NCBI GenBank assembly: GCA_038213375.1
Contig: JBBQTB010000012.1
Coordinates: forward strand, 1-64,000
Origin: JAAUTT01 sp038213375
GTDB taxonomy: Bacteria; Bacteroidota; Bacteroidia; Bacteroidales; JAAUTT01
Length of the DNA: 64,000 nt
Reading direction: 5' to 3'
Shown in pieces: positions 53,182-62,251 of the stretch. How positions within the stretch are numbered: position 1 is the stretch's first letter; every line of letters starts with the position of its first letter. The position numbers and the translations under genes were made by a program. The notes under the pieces were generated by a model. That model was not told the DNA's origin, did not search any database, and worked only from the letters and a program-made list of their open reading frames with translations.

Positions 53182-53814
53182 ATGAAATACCTATTCGTTC
53201 TATGTCTTGCATTATCGACTTTTTTTCCTGCAATTGGACAACAAAAGCTGAATAAATATCTTTTAACTAAGCAAGCCCCTGATTCCTTTTTTGTGAGATT
53301 CGTAACTACCAAAGGCAATTTTACATCCATATCAAAAAAAATCTGGTCACCCAAAGCAGTGAACCGTTTTTACCAGCTGGTTAGCAGTCATTATTACGAT
53401 TCGAATGCCATATTCCGCGTTCAGACTGGTTATGTTGCCCAATTTGGAATTTCGAATGATTCATTGCAAAATAAATTTTGGGATAATCATAAAGTGGCTG
53501 ATGAACCTGTTGTAGAGAAAAATACAAAAGGTACTATTTCATTTGCCAGAGGTGGACCTGAAACGAGAACAACTCAGCTTTTTATCAATCTGAAAAATAA
53601 TACCAAACTTGATACCATTGTTGCTGCAGGGATTGTGGGTTATCCAGTAGTAGCTAAAATTATTGAAGGTGTGGATGTTACAAATAAGTTTTTTGGTGAA
53701 TATGGGTTTGAACCTGCCCAAAAGCAGGATTCAATCTCGCGTTATGGAAATGCTTACCTGAAAAGGCGATACCCAAAAATTGATTATATCCTGAAAGCAG
53801 AACTTGTTAAGTAG
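53182..53814 (+). CDS. Cyclophilin-type peptidyl-prolyl isomerase, secreted
   Basis: A 210-residue protein with a Sec signal peptide (KYLFVLCLALSTFFPAIGQQ) and a cyclophilin domain from about residue 35 (VRFVTTKGNFTSISKKIWSPKAVNRFYQLVSSHYYDSNAIFR, then KGTISFARGGPETRTTQLFINLKNNTKLD, read as blocks). Expected to act in the periplasm. I start at 53182; the frame extension to 53119 would overlap the divergent promoter region. Confidence 0.9.
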   Translation: MKYLFVLCLALSTFFPAIGQQKLNKYLLTKQAPDSFFVRFVTTKGNFTSISKKIWSPKAVNRFYQLVSSHYYDSNAIFRVQTGYVAQFGISNDSLQNKFWDNHKVADEPVVEKNTKGTISFARGGPETRTTQLFINLKNNTKLDTIVAAGIVGYPVVAKIIEGVDVTNKFFGEYGFEPAQKQDSISRYGNAYLKRRYPKIDYILKAELVK

Positions 53815-53827
53815 TAGTTGTAAGTAA

Positions 53828-53866
53828 CTCTCTGAATCCCCAAAACGGGGGACTTTTTGAGAGCGA
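53828..53866. terminator. Hairpin between convergent genes
   Basis: Complementary CTCTC/GAGAG ends and a central CCCC-AAAA-CGGGGG stem form a hairpin between the cyclophilin and TonB-receptor stops. GC-rich hairpins of this style recur in Bacteroidetes. The T5 stretch lies inside it rather than after it. Confidence 0.5.
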
Positions 53867-53884
53867 GAACTAAATACTTATTAA

Positions 53885-56215
53885 TTATTTTATCTGTTTT
53901 TCTAAAGGGATAATCACACCAAAAGTGACATCTCTGCCCGGGTTGAATATTCCAACATATTTTAACCTATTCAGATGGTCATAATATATTTTGTTAGTTA
54001 TATTAGAACCACTTACAAACAAAGTGGCTTTGGTCTTTCCAATCATCAAATCAGTTCCAAGTGAGGCATTGAGTAGTGAATACCCATTAGTTGCCGTTTC
54101 GAATGAATCATAACGGTTTTGTTTACTTACCAGATCGATGCCTAAACCAACATAAGGTTCTCTGAAAATGCCTTTCGATTTGGTTATTACCCAGCGCAAT
54201 GTGTGTTTTGAATGCAATGGAGGTATCAATGGCAGTGGTTCGTGGGATTGCTGGTTTAGGGCATAAACATATGAAACACTGTTTTCGAAATGGATGAAAT
54301 CAATGGGATGAATATCGGCAAATATCTCAAAACCTGTTAATAATGAGTTACCTTGAACAAACCGGTATACTGGAAAATCTGTTCCATTAATCGATTTTGT
54401 CTCTCCATAAATATTTCGCTGATAAATGTAATTGGTAATGGGATTATAGAAAGCGCTGAATGTAATTGCAGAACTTGTATTATGAAAAGCTATTTCACCA
54501 TCCAGCTGCATGCTTGTTTCAGATTTCAGGTGGCTATTTCCCAATTCGTAACGAAAAGTGCCTTCGTGTACCCCGTTGGACGATAGTTCGGCTATGTTTG
54601 GAGCCCTAAACCCCCGGCCAAGGTTGACTTTTAGATCACAACTGCGACTTATTTCCCATGTCATTCCTATAGCACCGGAAAAGGCAGATAATTTAGTGTT
54701 GAACCCTTGAAACCGCACGATATCGGTGTTCTGATCCGATAAAACAAGTTGATGTATTTGAATATCTCTCATATCGTACCTGATACCGCCATTAAATGTC
54801 AATTTTTTCAGCGACTTTTTAAGATAGACAAATGCACCGCCATCCAGCAGAAGATAATTGGGGATAAGGTATTCAGTTCCCCTGTTTTCGTTATCCTGCG
54901 CCATACCTGAAAATCCAGCCACCGGTTCCCATCCATTATGTTCACCAAAAAGGTATTTAACGTCATAAGTAAAAGTACTCAGATGAAAAAACAATCCAGG
55001 AATATCCTTCGATACAGAAAATTCTTTGCGTTCATTGGTTTGGTAACCAAGGTTTAATTTTAACTGATTACTGCTGTTAATAATAAAATTATTTACCCAT
55101 CCTATTTTATAGTGACTAACATTTTGAAAAGGAGTATCAAGCGATCTACCCTTTAAAACATTGGTTGGGACAATCACTCCGCTCTGATCAATAAATTTTT
55201 CCGTTATGGAATCCCGCTCTGCTTCAATACTTCCGATATTCGCATTATAGGAACTCACATGCAGATGTGAATAACCCCATGATCTATTGATTCCAAATGT
55301 ACCACTGAAATCCCTCTCGTTAAATCCTGAATTATAGACGTATTCTGATGGAGTTTGAAAGGCAGCTGCACTTTTGTATGTTCCCCGTACTTTCCAAATG
55401 AACCCGTTCATATTTCCCTGATTCATAAGCGAACTGGAACTTAAACTGTTATTGGACGAATAGCGTGATGCTACTTCAGAATCGATGTGCCCAATATGCG
55501 CCGGTGTAGGTTCCATAATATTGATTACGCCACCCAATGCGTCGGAACCATACAGAAGACTGGCAGGCCCTTTGAGAATTTCTATCCGGTCAACAGCAAA
55601 CTGATCAATTTCGAGTCCATGCTCATCACCCCATTGGTTTCCCTCCTGACGCATACCGTCGTTGAGAGTGATCACATGGTTATAGCTCAACCCACGGATT
55701 ACTGGTTTGGAAACAGCGCCACCAGTAGTTATAGCAGAAATTCCAGGGATAGAGGTGAGTCCATTCACCAAATTTGAAGCAGCAATGGTAAGTAAATCTT
55801 TCCCTTTGATGGTTGATACCGAAACACTTGTATGTCGTATGTCGCTTGAAACGCCACTTCCGGTAATAACCACTTCGGAAACTTCAATGGAGGAAGGTTC
55901 TAACTCAAAATCAAGATTGGATGTTACCGCAAAATCGACTTGAATTGCAAGAGTCTTATAACCGATAAAACTTACCTGAACCATCATTCGGGCTGCCGGA
56001 AGGTTATCAAAATGATAATTGCCATCTGCGTCGGTAATTACTCCAAGTTTGAGGTCGGTAATATAAACAGTTGATCCAGGCATTGCAGCATGCGTTGCCT
56101 TATCAGTAACTTTTCCGGTAAGGGTTTTATGAGGTATTTCCATAGCAACTATTGGTTGCTTATTCACTGTGAATAAAAGGACTACTAATAAAATTAATAT
56201 ATATATAGGTTTCAT
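53885..56215 (-). CDS. TonB-dependent outer-membrane receptor
   Basis: A 776-residue receptor. Signal peptide at 1-25, then a carboxypeptidase-regulatory-like domain (about 30-115, LTGKVTDKATHAAMPGSTVYI), a plug domain (about 120-240, with GSGVSSDIRHTSVSVSTIKG and GPASLLYGSDALGGVINI), and a beta-barrel ending ...FNPGRDVTFGVIIPL with a terminal aromatic-type strand. The start is the inner Met at 56215; 20 more residues upstream do not resemble a signal. The substrate is not readable, but the upstream His-rich secreted protein suggests a metal or metal complex. Not a SusC-type receptor. Confidence 0.9.
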   Translation of the reverse strand: MKPIYILILLVVLLFTVNKQPIVAMEIPHKTLTGKVTDKATHAAMPGSTVYITDLKLGVITDADGNYHFDNLPAARMMVQVSFIGYKTLAIQVDFAVTSNLDFELEPSSIEVSEVVITGSGVSSDIRHTSVSVSTIKGKDLLTIAASNLVNGLTSIPGISAITTGGAVSKPVIRGLSYNHVITLNDGMRQEGNQWGDEHGLEIDQFAVDRIEILKGPASLLYGSDALGGVINIMEPTPAHIGHIDSEVASRYSSNNSLSSSSLMNQGNMNGFIWKVRGTYKSAAAFQTPSEYVYNSGFNERDFSGTFGINRSWGYSHLHVSSYNANIGSIEAERDSITEKFIDQSGVIVPTNVLKGRSLDTPFQNVSHYKIGWVNNFIINSSNQLKLNLGYQTNERKEFSVSKDIPGLFFHLSTFTYDVKYLFGEHNGWEPVAGFSGMAQDNENRGTEYLIPNYLLLDGGAFVYLKKSLKKLTFNGGIRYDMRDIQIHQLVLSDQNTDIVRFQGFNTKLSAFSGAIGMTWEISRSCDLKVNLGRGFRAPNIAELSSNGVHEGTFRYELGNSHLKSETSMQLDGEIAFHNTSSAITFSAFYNPITNYIYQRNIYGETKSINGTDFPVYRFVQGNSLLTGFEIFADIHPIDFIHFENSVSYVYALNQQSHEPLPLIPPLHSKHTLRWVITKSKGIFREPYVGLGIDLVSKQNRYDSFETATNGYSLLNASLGTDLMIGKTKATLFVSGSNITNKIYYDHLNRLKYVGIFNPGRDVTFGVIIPLEKQIK

Positions 56216-56412
56216 AAGTTCATGTTTAATAAAAGATGTAAGAATCAAGAGCCAAGACAAGAGGTAATCAACCATTCTAAATTCGATAACATTAAGTCTA
56301 ATTGGCTTTTAAATAATACTATATTATTGGACTGTGTTGTTTACCAATGATTTGTAAGGAATGAAATTAAGACAAAGATAATTTCTTACAGAAAAATATA
56401 GTGTACTGAAGA

Positions 56413-56748
56413 TTATGCTTTCTGAGGAGGACCTCTCAGATCATTATTGCGATGCGCAGCAAATAGAAGGGGATTAGAGTAATAATCAACCAGTTTTTTG
56501 GGATACGACACATTGGTTTGTGTCATTACATCTGAAATGATTACATATTCGGGAATTTCAACTTTTAGGAGGAGACAGTGCTGATGTTTAGACTCTAAGT
56601 AATGACCGCTTTCTCTAAAAAAGTCATCTTCCGTTTCGAAATGGTGAAAATAGTGGTGTACAATTTCAGGTGGAACAATCAGAAATGTGATTGATACCAA
56701 CAGAAATGAAGCCAACAATTTTCGAATACACAATATCATTCTAATCAT
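56413..56748 (-). CDS. Small secreted His-rich protein with C-terminal RGPP motif
   Basis: A 111-residue protein with a hydrophobic N-terminal signal or anchor (about 6-28), then HHYFHHFETEDD and KHQHC (about 31-58), a likely metal-binding cluster of six histidines and one cysteine, and the C-terminal LRGPPQKA. I do not recognise a named family, but small secreted proteins with His-Cys clusters and an R[GA]PP tail next to TonB receptors occur repeatedly in Bacteroidetes. It stands about 200 bases upstream of the receptor gene on the same strand and is probably part of the same metal-uptake unit. Confidence 0.7.
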   Translation of the reverse strand: MIRMILCIRKLLASFLLVSITFLIVPPEIVHHYFHHFETEDDFFRESGHYLESKHQHCLLLKVEIPEYVIISDVMTQTNVSYPKKLVDYYSNPLLFAAHRNNDLRGPPQKA

Positions 56749-57204
56749 TTACTTTTAAAACGATTTTTTTGACGTTTTGTTCCATGTTAAAATAAGCATA
56801 TCCGTATTTGGTGCAAACAAAGTCTACGAATAAGAATGTAAATGTAAGAAAAATTAATTTTAGTTATTAGCTAAAAACTAGCGGTTTATAGTTAAAAATA
56901 GGCTTTAAAATAAGAAATTCAATATAGTATTTTCTGCTAATAATATTTTTTCATTTTTTTTAATGATAAAAAATGGGTTTATATTTGTGTTGATTGCCAA
57001 ATAAATTATTAAACATTTGATGGCGTTATTTGAATAACAATAACTTAAAATTTTATAAATTACTCTAACGTATATTTTCTCAAATGAATAAATTGCACTT
57101 TGTATCGTATTTTAAAGTTCAATCAATTTTCTTTCAGAATAGTGATCATTCTATTTATTTGCCTTATAAGTTTTAAAAGATAAATAATTTAAGGAGAAGT
57201 CTTT
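56749..57204. other. Intergenic region with a promoter for the glycosyltransferase-like gene
   Basis: 456 AT-rich bases between divergent genes. A TATATTTG element (56980-56987) with TTTT 19 bases upstream is a candidate plus-strand promoter, giving a leader over 200 bases long. The leader contains no obvious ORF or riboswitch. Confidence 0.45.
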
Positions 57205-58170
57205 ATGAAATTTTATACATTAATTTTTATTGATAGGGTTTATGAAACAGGAGCATATAATGGCATTTTAGGTGAATTCGAAAAACATATAAATATCTAT
57301 ATATCATGTGCCAAAAACCTTGCTTTATCTTTAAATCAATATGGATATAAACTTTCTATAATTACAAACGAAAAAGACTATATAAAATCTCTCACGGATA
57401 ACATTGAGGTAATACAGATTTCTTTCTATTTATTAATTCCAAAGGGAATAATGTTTTATTCCGCTCACCATAAGATAGATGTTTTTAAATGGCTTGGTGA
57501 AAATGGAGATGATTATTCTTTTCTTGTTGATAATGATATGATGTGTATTAATGAAATGCCTGTAAATCTTGAATATTGTATTAAAAGAAATATTCCGGTT
57601 TATTATGATATAAGCGATACCGAATATGCCGCTTATGGCCGAGATAAAATTATTAGCAGCAAATATAAACTTGATAAAAACTCAGGAACAGGATTATGGG
57701 CAGGAGGTGAATTCGTTGGGGGAGATAGATCCTTTTTTCTGAGTCTTCACAGTGAAATAATGAACATAATAGATGTTTATTTTAATGATTTTAAATCTTT
57801 TCTTCATCAGGGTGACGAGATGCTTTCGTCAGTAGTACTGGAAAAATTTATTCGCGAAAAAACCTACCCTTTAATAAATGTTGGTTTGTTTGGTGGTATT
57901 GGTAGATATTGGAGTGGTGAAACGCACCATTGCCAACATTTAATTGAATCGTTCTATGACAATTTTCTTTTACATATGCCTAAGGATAAGAGATTTATTG
58001 CAAATTACGCTTTTGGACAATCAGATCAAAGTTTTATAACACTTTATAAAAAGTATTTAATATCAAAAAAGATAAATATAAAACCTTTAATTTTTTCCAA
58101 AGAGTGTAGTTCTATCTATTCAAAAATGAAACGATTTGTTAAGACTTTTCTTAAACATTTTAATAGATAA
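57205..58170 (+). CDS. Glycosyltransferase-like protein, unknown specificity
   Basis: A 321-residue protein without signal or membrane helices. It reads like a GT-A fold nucleotide-sugar transferase: early strands YTLIFIDRVYETGAYNGIL, YKLSIITN, and a DxD-type motif FLVDNDMMC near residue 109-117, then TGLWAGGEFVGG and a conserved-looking LHQGDEMLSSVVLEKF (about 200-215). The composition is unusually AT-rich and lysine/isoleucine-rich relative to flanks, and it has no neighbours of a glycan cluster, so recent acquisition is possible. No family name assigned. Confidence 0.6.
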   Translation: MKFYTLIFIDRVYETGAYNGILGEFEKHINIYISCAKNLALSLNQYGYKLSIITNEKDYIKSLTDNIEVIQISFYLLIPKGIMFYSAHHKIDVFKWLGENGDDYSFLVDNDMMCINEMPVNLEYCIKRNIPVYYDISDTEYAAYGRDKIISSKYKLDKNSGTGLWAGGEFVGGDRSFFLSLHSEIMNIIDVYFNDFKSFLHQGDEMLSSVVLEKFIREKTYPLINVGLFGGIGRYWSGETHHCQHLIESFYDNFLLHMPKDKRFIANYAFGQSDQSFITLYKKYLISKKINIKPLIFSKECSSIYSKMKRFVKTFLKHFNR

Positions 58171-58210
58171 TTTAATATTTTCGATTTTGTTAACCGAATA
58201 AAAAGTATAT

Positions 58211-58226
58211 CGTCTCCATCGGGACG
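58211..58226. repeat. Short CGTCTCC-AT-CGGGACG-type hairpin
   Basis: A near-palindrome of the form often seen dispersed in Bacteroidetes genomes (GTCCC-ATC-GGGAC type). It lies after the glycosyltransferase-like gene and may act as its terminator. Confidence 0.5.
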
Positions 58227-58299
58227 GCACATTTCTATTGATTTTTAAGAGCTGTCCAATATTTTAATTTGACCTAATAATAAAATATCATTAAATATT

Positions 58300-58330
58300 T
58301 TTGGTATTGTAAAAAAAGTATTTACATTTG
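58300..58330 (+). promoter_or_regulatory. Promoter of the ABC/GntR operon
   Basis: TTTG (58300-58303), 19 bases, TACATTTG (58323-58330): exact match to the Bacteroidetes promoter. Predicted start of transcription near 58335, about 37 bases before the ATG. Confidence 0.8.
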
Positions 58331-58356
58331 TAGTGTATTAGTTGAGTAGAACACTA
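58331..58356 (+). promoter_or_regulatory. Candidate operator of the YtrA-type regulator
   Basis: Perfect inverted repeat TAGTGT-N14-ACACTA, starting one base after the -7 element and covering the predicted transcription start. Suited to repression by the GntR regulator encoded in the operon. Confidence 0.6.
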
Positions 58357-58371
58357 AATAAATAATTAACT

Positions 58372-59202
58372 ATGATACAGATTAAAAATTTGTCTTTTGG
58401 ATACAAAAAGAATAAATATCTTTTTGACGATTTGAGCCTTCACATACCAATGGGTAATATTTATGGTTTATTAGGCCGCAATGGAGCTGGTAAAACCACA
58501 CTCCTTAAACAAATAGCCGGACTATTGTTTCCTTCAAAAGGTGAATGCATTGTTTTTGATAAGCCTGCACACGAACGTTTGCCGGAAGTATTAAATGATA
58601 TTTATTTTATTCCGGAAGAATTTCAACTTCCATCTATTACCATGAATGCATTTACGAAATTGCATTCTGCCTTTTATCCTAAATTCGATTTGGTATTACT
58701 TAATAAATATCTTAACGAATTTGAGATTAACGACAATGCCAAACTTACATCGCTATCTTACGGACAAAAAAAGAAGTTTCTGATAGCTTTTGGATTGGCA
58801 ACACGTACGCGCATTTTAATCTTGGACGAACCCACCAACGGACTCGATATTCCATCAAAAAGTCAGTTTCGCCGTATAATTGCGTCATCAATGGATGAGG
58901 ATCGGAGCATAATTATTTCGACACATCAGGTGCGTGATTTAGCAAGCCTAATTGATCATATAATTATTCTCGAAGGTGGTAAGGTAATTTTTCATCAAAG
59001 CACTATTGAGATTTCATCCAAACTATCGTTTGTTCAAACGAAAGAAATGGATCATCTGGAAGTTCTTTATCAGGAAGATGTTTTGGGTGGACATGCCGTG
59101 ATGTGCCGCAAAAATGGTGGAGAAACTGAAATTGATTTGGAACTTCTGTTTAATGGGGTAGTCTCAAATTCTGAAAAAGTAACTAACGAATTTAAAAATT
59201 AA
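58372..59202 (+). CDS. ABC transporter ATP-binding protein
   Basis: A 276-residue ATPase. Walker A GRNGAGKTT (about 35-43), signature LSYGQKKKF (about 127-135), Walker B ILILDEPTNGLD (about 147-158) and STHQVRDL. First gene of an operon with a permease, a YtrA-type GntR regulator and a DUF2807 protein. This arrangement resembles ytrAB-type exporters linked to cell-envelope stress. The stop and next start overlap by one base. Confidence 0.9.
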   Translation: MIQIKNLSFGYKKNKYLFDDLSLHIPMGNIYGLLGRNGAGKTTLLKQIAGLLFPSKGECIVFDKPAHERLPEVLNDIYFIPEEFQLPSITMNAFTKLHSAFYPKFDLVLLNKYLNEFEINDNAKLTSLSYGQKKKFLIAFGLATRTRILILDEPTNGLDIPSKSQFRRIIASSMDEDRSIIISTHQVRDLASLIDHIIILEGGKVIFHQSTIEISSKLSFVQTKEMDHLEVLYQEDVLGGHAVMCRKNGGETEIDLELLFNGVVSNSEKVTNEFKN

Positions 59203-59990
59203 TGCTGATGAAAACGAATTCCTTTTTTGATATAAACCGTTTGAAATATTTGCTTTTAAGGCAACTTAGTTTCAATTATAAGATTTTACTGATAGCTACC
59301 GGAGCCATTATTGGTTTGTTAATGTTCATTGGAACAATGATGTTGCTTTTTTCTAATACAACACCTGATCAACAAACCATACTTGGAATGATGATGCCTT
59401 ACTTTTTTATAGGAGGTTATATTTTTTCAAGTGTTATTTTTTCGGAGCTTAATTCTTCGCATCGGGGGTATTTATATCTTATGCTTCCGGCTTCGACCCT
59501 TGAAAAACTGATTTCCGCCTGGCTTGTTTGTTCAATAGGTTATGTGCTATTCGGGAGCGTAATCGTATACTTTATTAATTTCTATTATATATCGATTGCG
59601 GCCGCTTTTACTTCAAAAACAATAGAACTGGTAAATATTTTTTCACCGGGTGTTTTAAAAGTATTTGGTGTTTATATGGTTACGCAAACGGTTTTCTTTT
59701 TGGGAGCTATTTATTTCAGAAGGGTTAATTTTCTGAAAACAATTCTGGCGCTCTTTGTTCTGGTTATGATCATTGCCTTTTATTCCGCTATCCTATCGAA
59801 ACTGTTATTTTTCACATCCTCGTTTAACAACCAATGGTGGATGAATAATATTGGCATTAATCATTCTTTTGATATGAAAAACACAGCAGAACATGTCATC
59901 GTTCCCATTGCAAAAGTTTTGTTTTGGGGGTGTACAGCTCCATTTTTCTTAATAGTATCGTATTTCCGTTTAAAAGAAAGAGAGGTTTGA
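59202..59990 (+). CDS. ABC transporter permease
   Basis: A 262-residue membrane protein with six hydrophobic segments (about 27-55, 68-90, 107-135, 150-170, 178-200 and 230-252). There is little sequence signature beyond this, as usual for ABC-2-like permeases. Coupled tightly to the preceding ATPase gene and to the following gntR gene (one-base gap). A good candidate alternative start is the Met at codon 3. Confidence 0.82.
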   Translation: MLMKTNSFFDINRLKYLLLRQLSFNYKILLIATGAIIGLLMFIGTMMLLFSNTTPDQQTILGMMMPYFFIGGYIFSSVIFSELNSSHRGYLYLMLPASTLEKLISAWLVCSIGYVLFGSVIVYFINFYYISIAAAFTSKTIELVNIFSPGVLKVFGVYMVTQTVFFLGAIYFRRVNFLKTILALFVLVMIIAFYSAILSKLLFFTSSFNNQWWMNNIGINHSFDMKNTAEHVIVPIAKVLFWGCTAPFFLIVSYFRLKEREV

Positions 59991-59991
59991 T

Positions 59992-60351
59992 ATGGACTTT
60001 ATTGATAATCAACCGATATATATGCAGATTTCAGATTATTTCTGCGAGAATATCCTTACCAGGGAATGGAAGGAAAATGAAAAGATCCCTTCGGTGCGCG
60101 AAATTGCTGTGCTGGTAGAAGTTAATCCCAATACAGCTATACGGGCGTATACCTTCCTTCAGGATCAGGGAATTATTTATAACAAACGCGGTATTGGTTA
60201 TTTTGTGGCCGAGGATGGTTTTACAAAAGCTTTGGAAATGAGAAAGGATGAATTTATTCGTAAAGACGTTCCTGTTTTCTTTAAAACCATGAATCTTCTT
60301 AACCTAAATTGTTCTGACATGGAACTAATTTATAATAACCAAGCATCTTAA
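59992..60351 (+). CDS. GntR-family regulator, YtrA subfamily
   Basis: A 119-residue regulator with an N-terminal winged helix (about 8-75; DNQPIYMQISDYF, REWKENEKIPSVREIAVLVEVNPNTAIRAYTFLQDQGI read in blocks) and a short helical C-terminal tail without a ligand-binding domain, which defines the YtrA group. Probably represses its own operon through the palindrome at 58331-58356. Confidence 0.92.
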   Translation: MDFIDNQPIYMQISDYFCENILTREWKENEKIPSVREIAVLVEVNPNTAIRAYTFLQDQGIIYNKRGIGYFVAEDGFTKALEMRKDEFIRKDVPVFFKTMNLLNLNCSDMELIYNNQAS

Positions 60352-60404
60352 TTAATTTATAATCAAAAATATATACATTTTCTACTTAAAAAAAATATAA
60401 AATA

Positions 60405-61151
60405 ATGAAAACAAGTAATAAACTCTTATTAGGATTATTTGTCCTGATTCTTTTAACCATCTCGACAATTATGGTATTCGTTAAAGTTGAATTTCATAAA
60501 TTTGGTGGCTCTCCGCATGCAAGAATCGGAAAACAAACTGAAGAACTTCGCGATATGGCAAAATTCAACCAAATAGAGGTTGAAAGTATGATCAAAGTAA
60601 ATTATACTCAGGATAACTTACAAAGGGTTGTAGTTAAAGCGGACAGCAACCTTATACGCTTTGTGGTTTCGGAGGTTAAAAATGGGAAACTTTTTCTTTA
60701 TACACGCGAAAAACTTGATTTAGAAGAACCAATTCAGGTAGATGTGTCAACTGACAGTATAAATGCAATAAAATTAAGAGCTGGCGGAATATTTGGTACA
60801 ACGCGTAAAATGCATGTAACCAAACTTGTGGGCGACGCATTAGCAGGTGCTATTTTTGATGTAGAAGGCGACTTTAACGATTTAAATGTTGAGATGAGCG
60901 CCGGTTGTGTAGCCAATTTTAAAGGTAAATGCAAAAAACTGGTGGTTTCGTGTACAGCTGGAAGCGTTTTCAATGCCGATGACATGATTGCCGAATTTGG
61001 TACTATCTCGGCAAGTGCCGGAGCGGTGATGAACGTTAATGTAACCAGTGAAATAAGTGTAGATGCCAATGCAGGAAGCATAATTAAATGCAGTGGAAAA
61101 GCGCACGCCAGAAATATTAATTTATCGAGTGGAGCACAATTTGTGAATTGA
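60405..61151 (+). CDS. DUF2807 (head-GIN domain) protein
   Basis: A 248-residue protein with an N-terminal anchor or signal (about 5-25, LLLGLFVLILLTISTIMVFV) and a repetitive beta-helix-like body of the DUF2807 type (recurrent short strands such as AGAIFDVEGDFNDLNVEMSAG and AGAVMNVNV). The region after about 40 is exported. Function unknown; paired with ABC/GntR stress operons in Bacteroidetes, which suggests an envelope role. Confidence 0.85.
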   Translation: MKTSNKLLLGLFVLILLTISTIMVFVKVEFHKFGGSPHARIGKQTEELRDMAKFNQIEVESMIKVNYTQDNLQRVVVKADSNLIRFVVSEVKNGKLFLYTREKLDLEEPIQVDVSTDSINAIKLRAGGIFGTTRKMHVTKLVGDALAGAIFDVEGDFNDLNVEMSAGCVANFKGKCKKLVVSCTAGSVFNADDMIAEFGTISASAGAVMNVNVTSEISVDANAGSIIKCSGKAHARNINLSSGAQFVN

Positions 61152-61170
61152 AAATGAGAAGGTGTCCTCC

Positions 61171-61242
61171 TTAATCGGAAATCTGATATACCCGCACATA
61201 ATCAATTTCGTATTTTACGGAGAATTGGGTAGAGATGTGGGT
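61171..61242 (-). pseudogene. C-terminal remnant resembling a GH16 glucanase
   Basis: A short open stretch of 23 codons between a TAA and the stop at 61171. Its end reads EIDYVRVYQISD, which matches the usual GH16 (beta-glucanase/laminarinase) C-terminus. The rest of the gene is missing: upstream the sequence passes into decayed hsdM in another frame. The match is short, so the assignment is tentative. Confidence 0.5.
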
Positions 61243-62251
61243 TTATCCAAAGATAGTTGGCGTTGGGAACTGTATTGGGGTTGTCTTTTTTATTGCCTGT
61301 ATTTTTGGTCTAATTCTGTGGAATGCCATATTCGTTAAACCTTTTTTGGTCAATAACCTTGTCGAGGTTCACTTCGTTCACATTAAAAGTTGGATTGGCC
61401 ATTACATAATCGAAATGCTGGTAACTTTTGTATGGGTCTTCGTAGTAACTGTTGGCTGGTTTAATTTCGCCACGTAGTCCGTTAACCGCAAGGTTCAAGC
61501 GGGCCAGCTTTACGGTTTCAGGAGTAAGCTCACAGCCATATACCATCAGGTCTTTTGTATCGGTATCGTGTAACTCTTCCCTTCGGCGGTCGACAAAATA
61601 AGAACTTTGAACAAACATACCACCACTACCACAGGCAGGGTCGAAGATGGTTCCCTGATAAGGCTCAATTATTTCGACCATCAGTTTTACAACACTGGTA
61701 GGAGTAAAAAACTCTCCACCGCCTTGCCCTTCGGCCAACGCAAACTCGCTTAGAAAGTATTAATAGACTTTGCCAAATACATCGCCTGTTGCATCTTCGG
61801 GTATATCGGCAAAGGTTTTTAATAATGTTTTGGGCAGGCTGTCATCGTCGGGTTTAACCAGTTTAAAATATTCGTCTTTGGGTAAACTGTCCAGCAATTC
61901 CGGTTTGTATAGTTCGATTTTCTCCATAGCCACCTTAATGGCCTTGGCTATATTCTCTTTTTCGGGCAGGTTGAGTAAATATTCATATTCGGCTTCGGGA
62001 GGAAGGTAAAAACCACATTTTTCAATAGCAATTTCATGTCTTTCACGTTGTAACCGGCTGTTCTTTTGCGCTGCTACTTCTGCCTCAATTAACGACTTTA
62101 CATTATTAAACCGGATGGATTCAAACCTTAGGAAAATGAGCCCAAGAATGGGTGTTGCATATTCACTGGCTTTTAGGCCACTATCTACACGTAACTTATC
62201 GGCTGCTTGCCAAAGACGGTCTTCTAATTCTTTCAGTTGTTCGGATGTCAT
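61241..62251 (-). pseudogene. hsdM: Decayed type I restriction-modification methylase gene hsdM
   Basis: From ATG at 62251 the frame reads the N-terminal HsdM domain (QLKELEDRLWQAADKLR), then is broken at TAA (61760-61762), where GKVY-stop-YFLSEFALAEGQGGGEFF would continue smoothly; the family has Glu here, so one base (GAA to TAA) explains it. The frame then runs on through motif I FDPACGSGGMF and MANPTFN, where the catalytic motif normally reads NPPF, to a TAG at 61310-61312, and again continues in frame with NPNTVPNANYLWIN, another HsdM block, before homology stops near 61241. The C-terminal part, hsdS and hsdR are absent. Inactive. Confidence 0.9.

Noticed and set aside
61235..61477. 80-codon plus-strand frame
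   Set aside because: It is the antisense of the decayed hsdM; no start context and no similarity.
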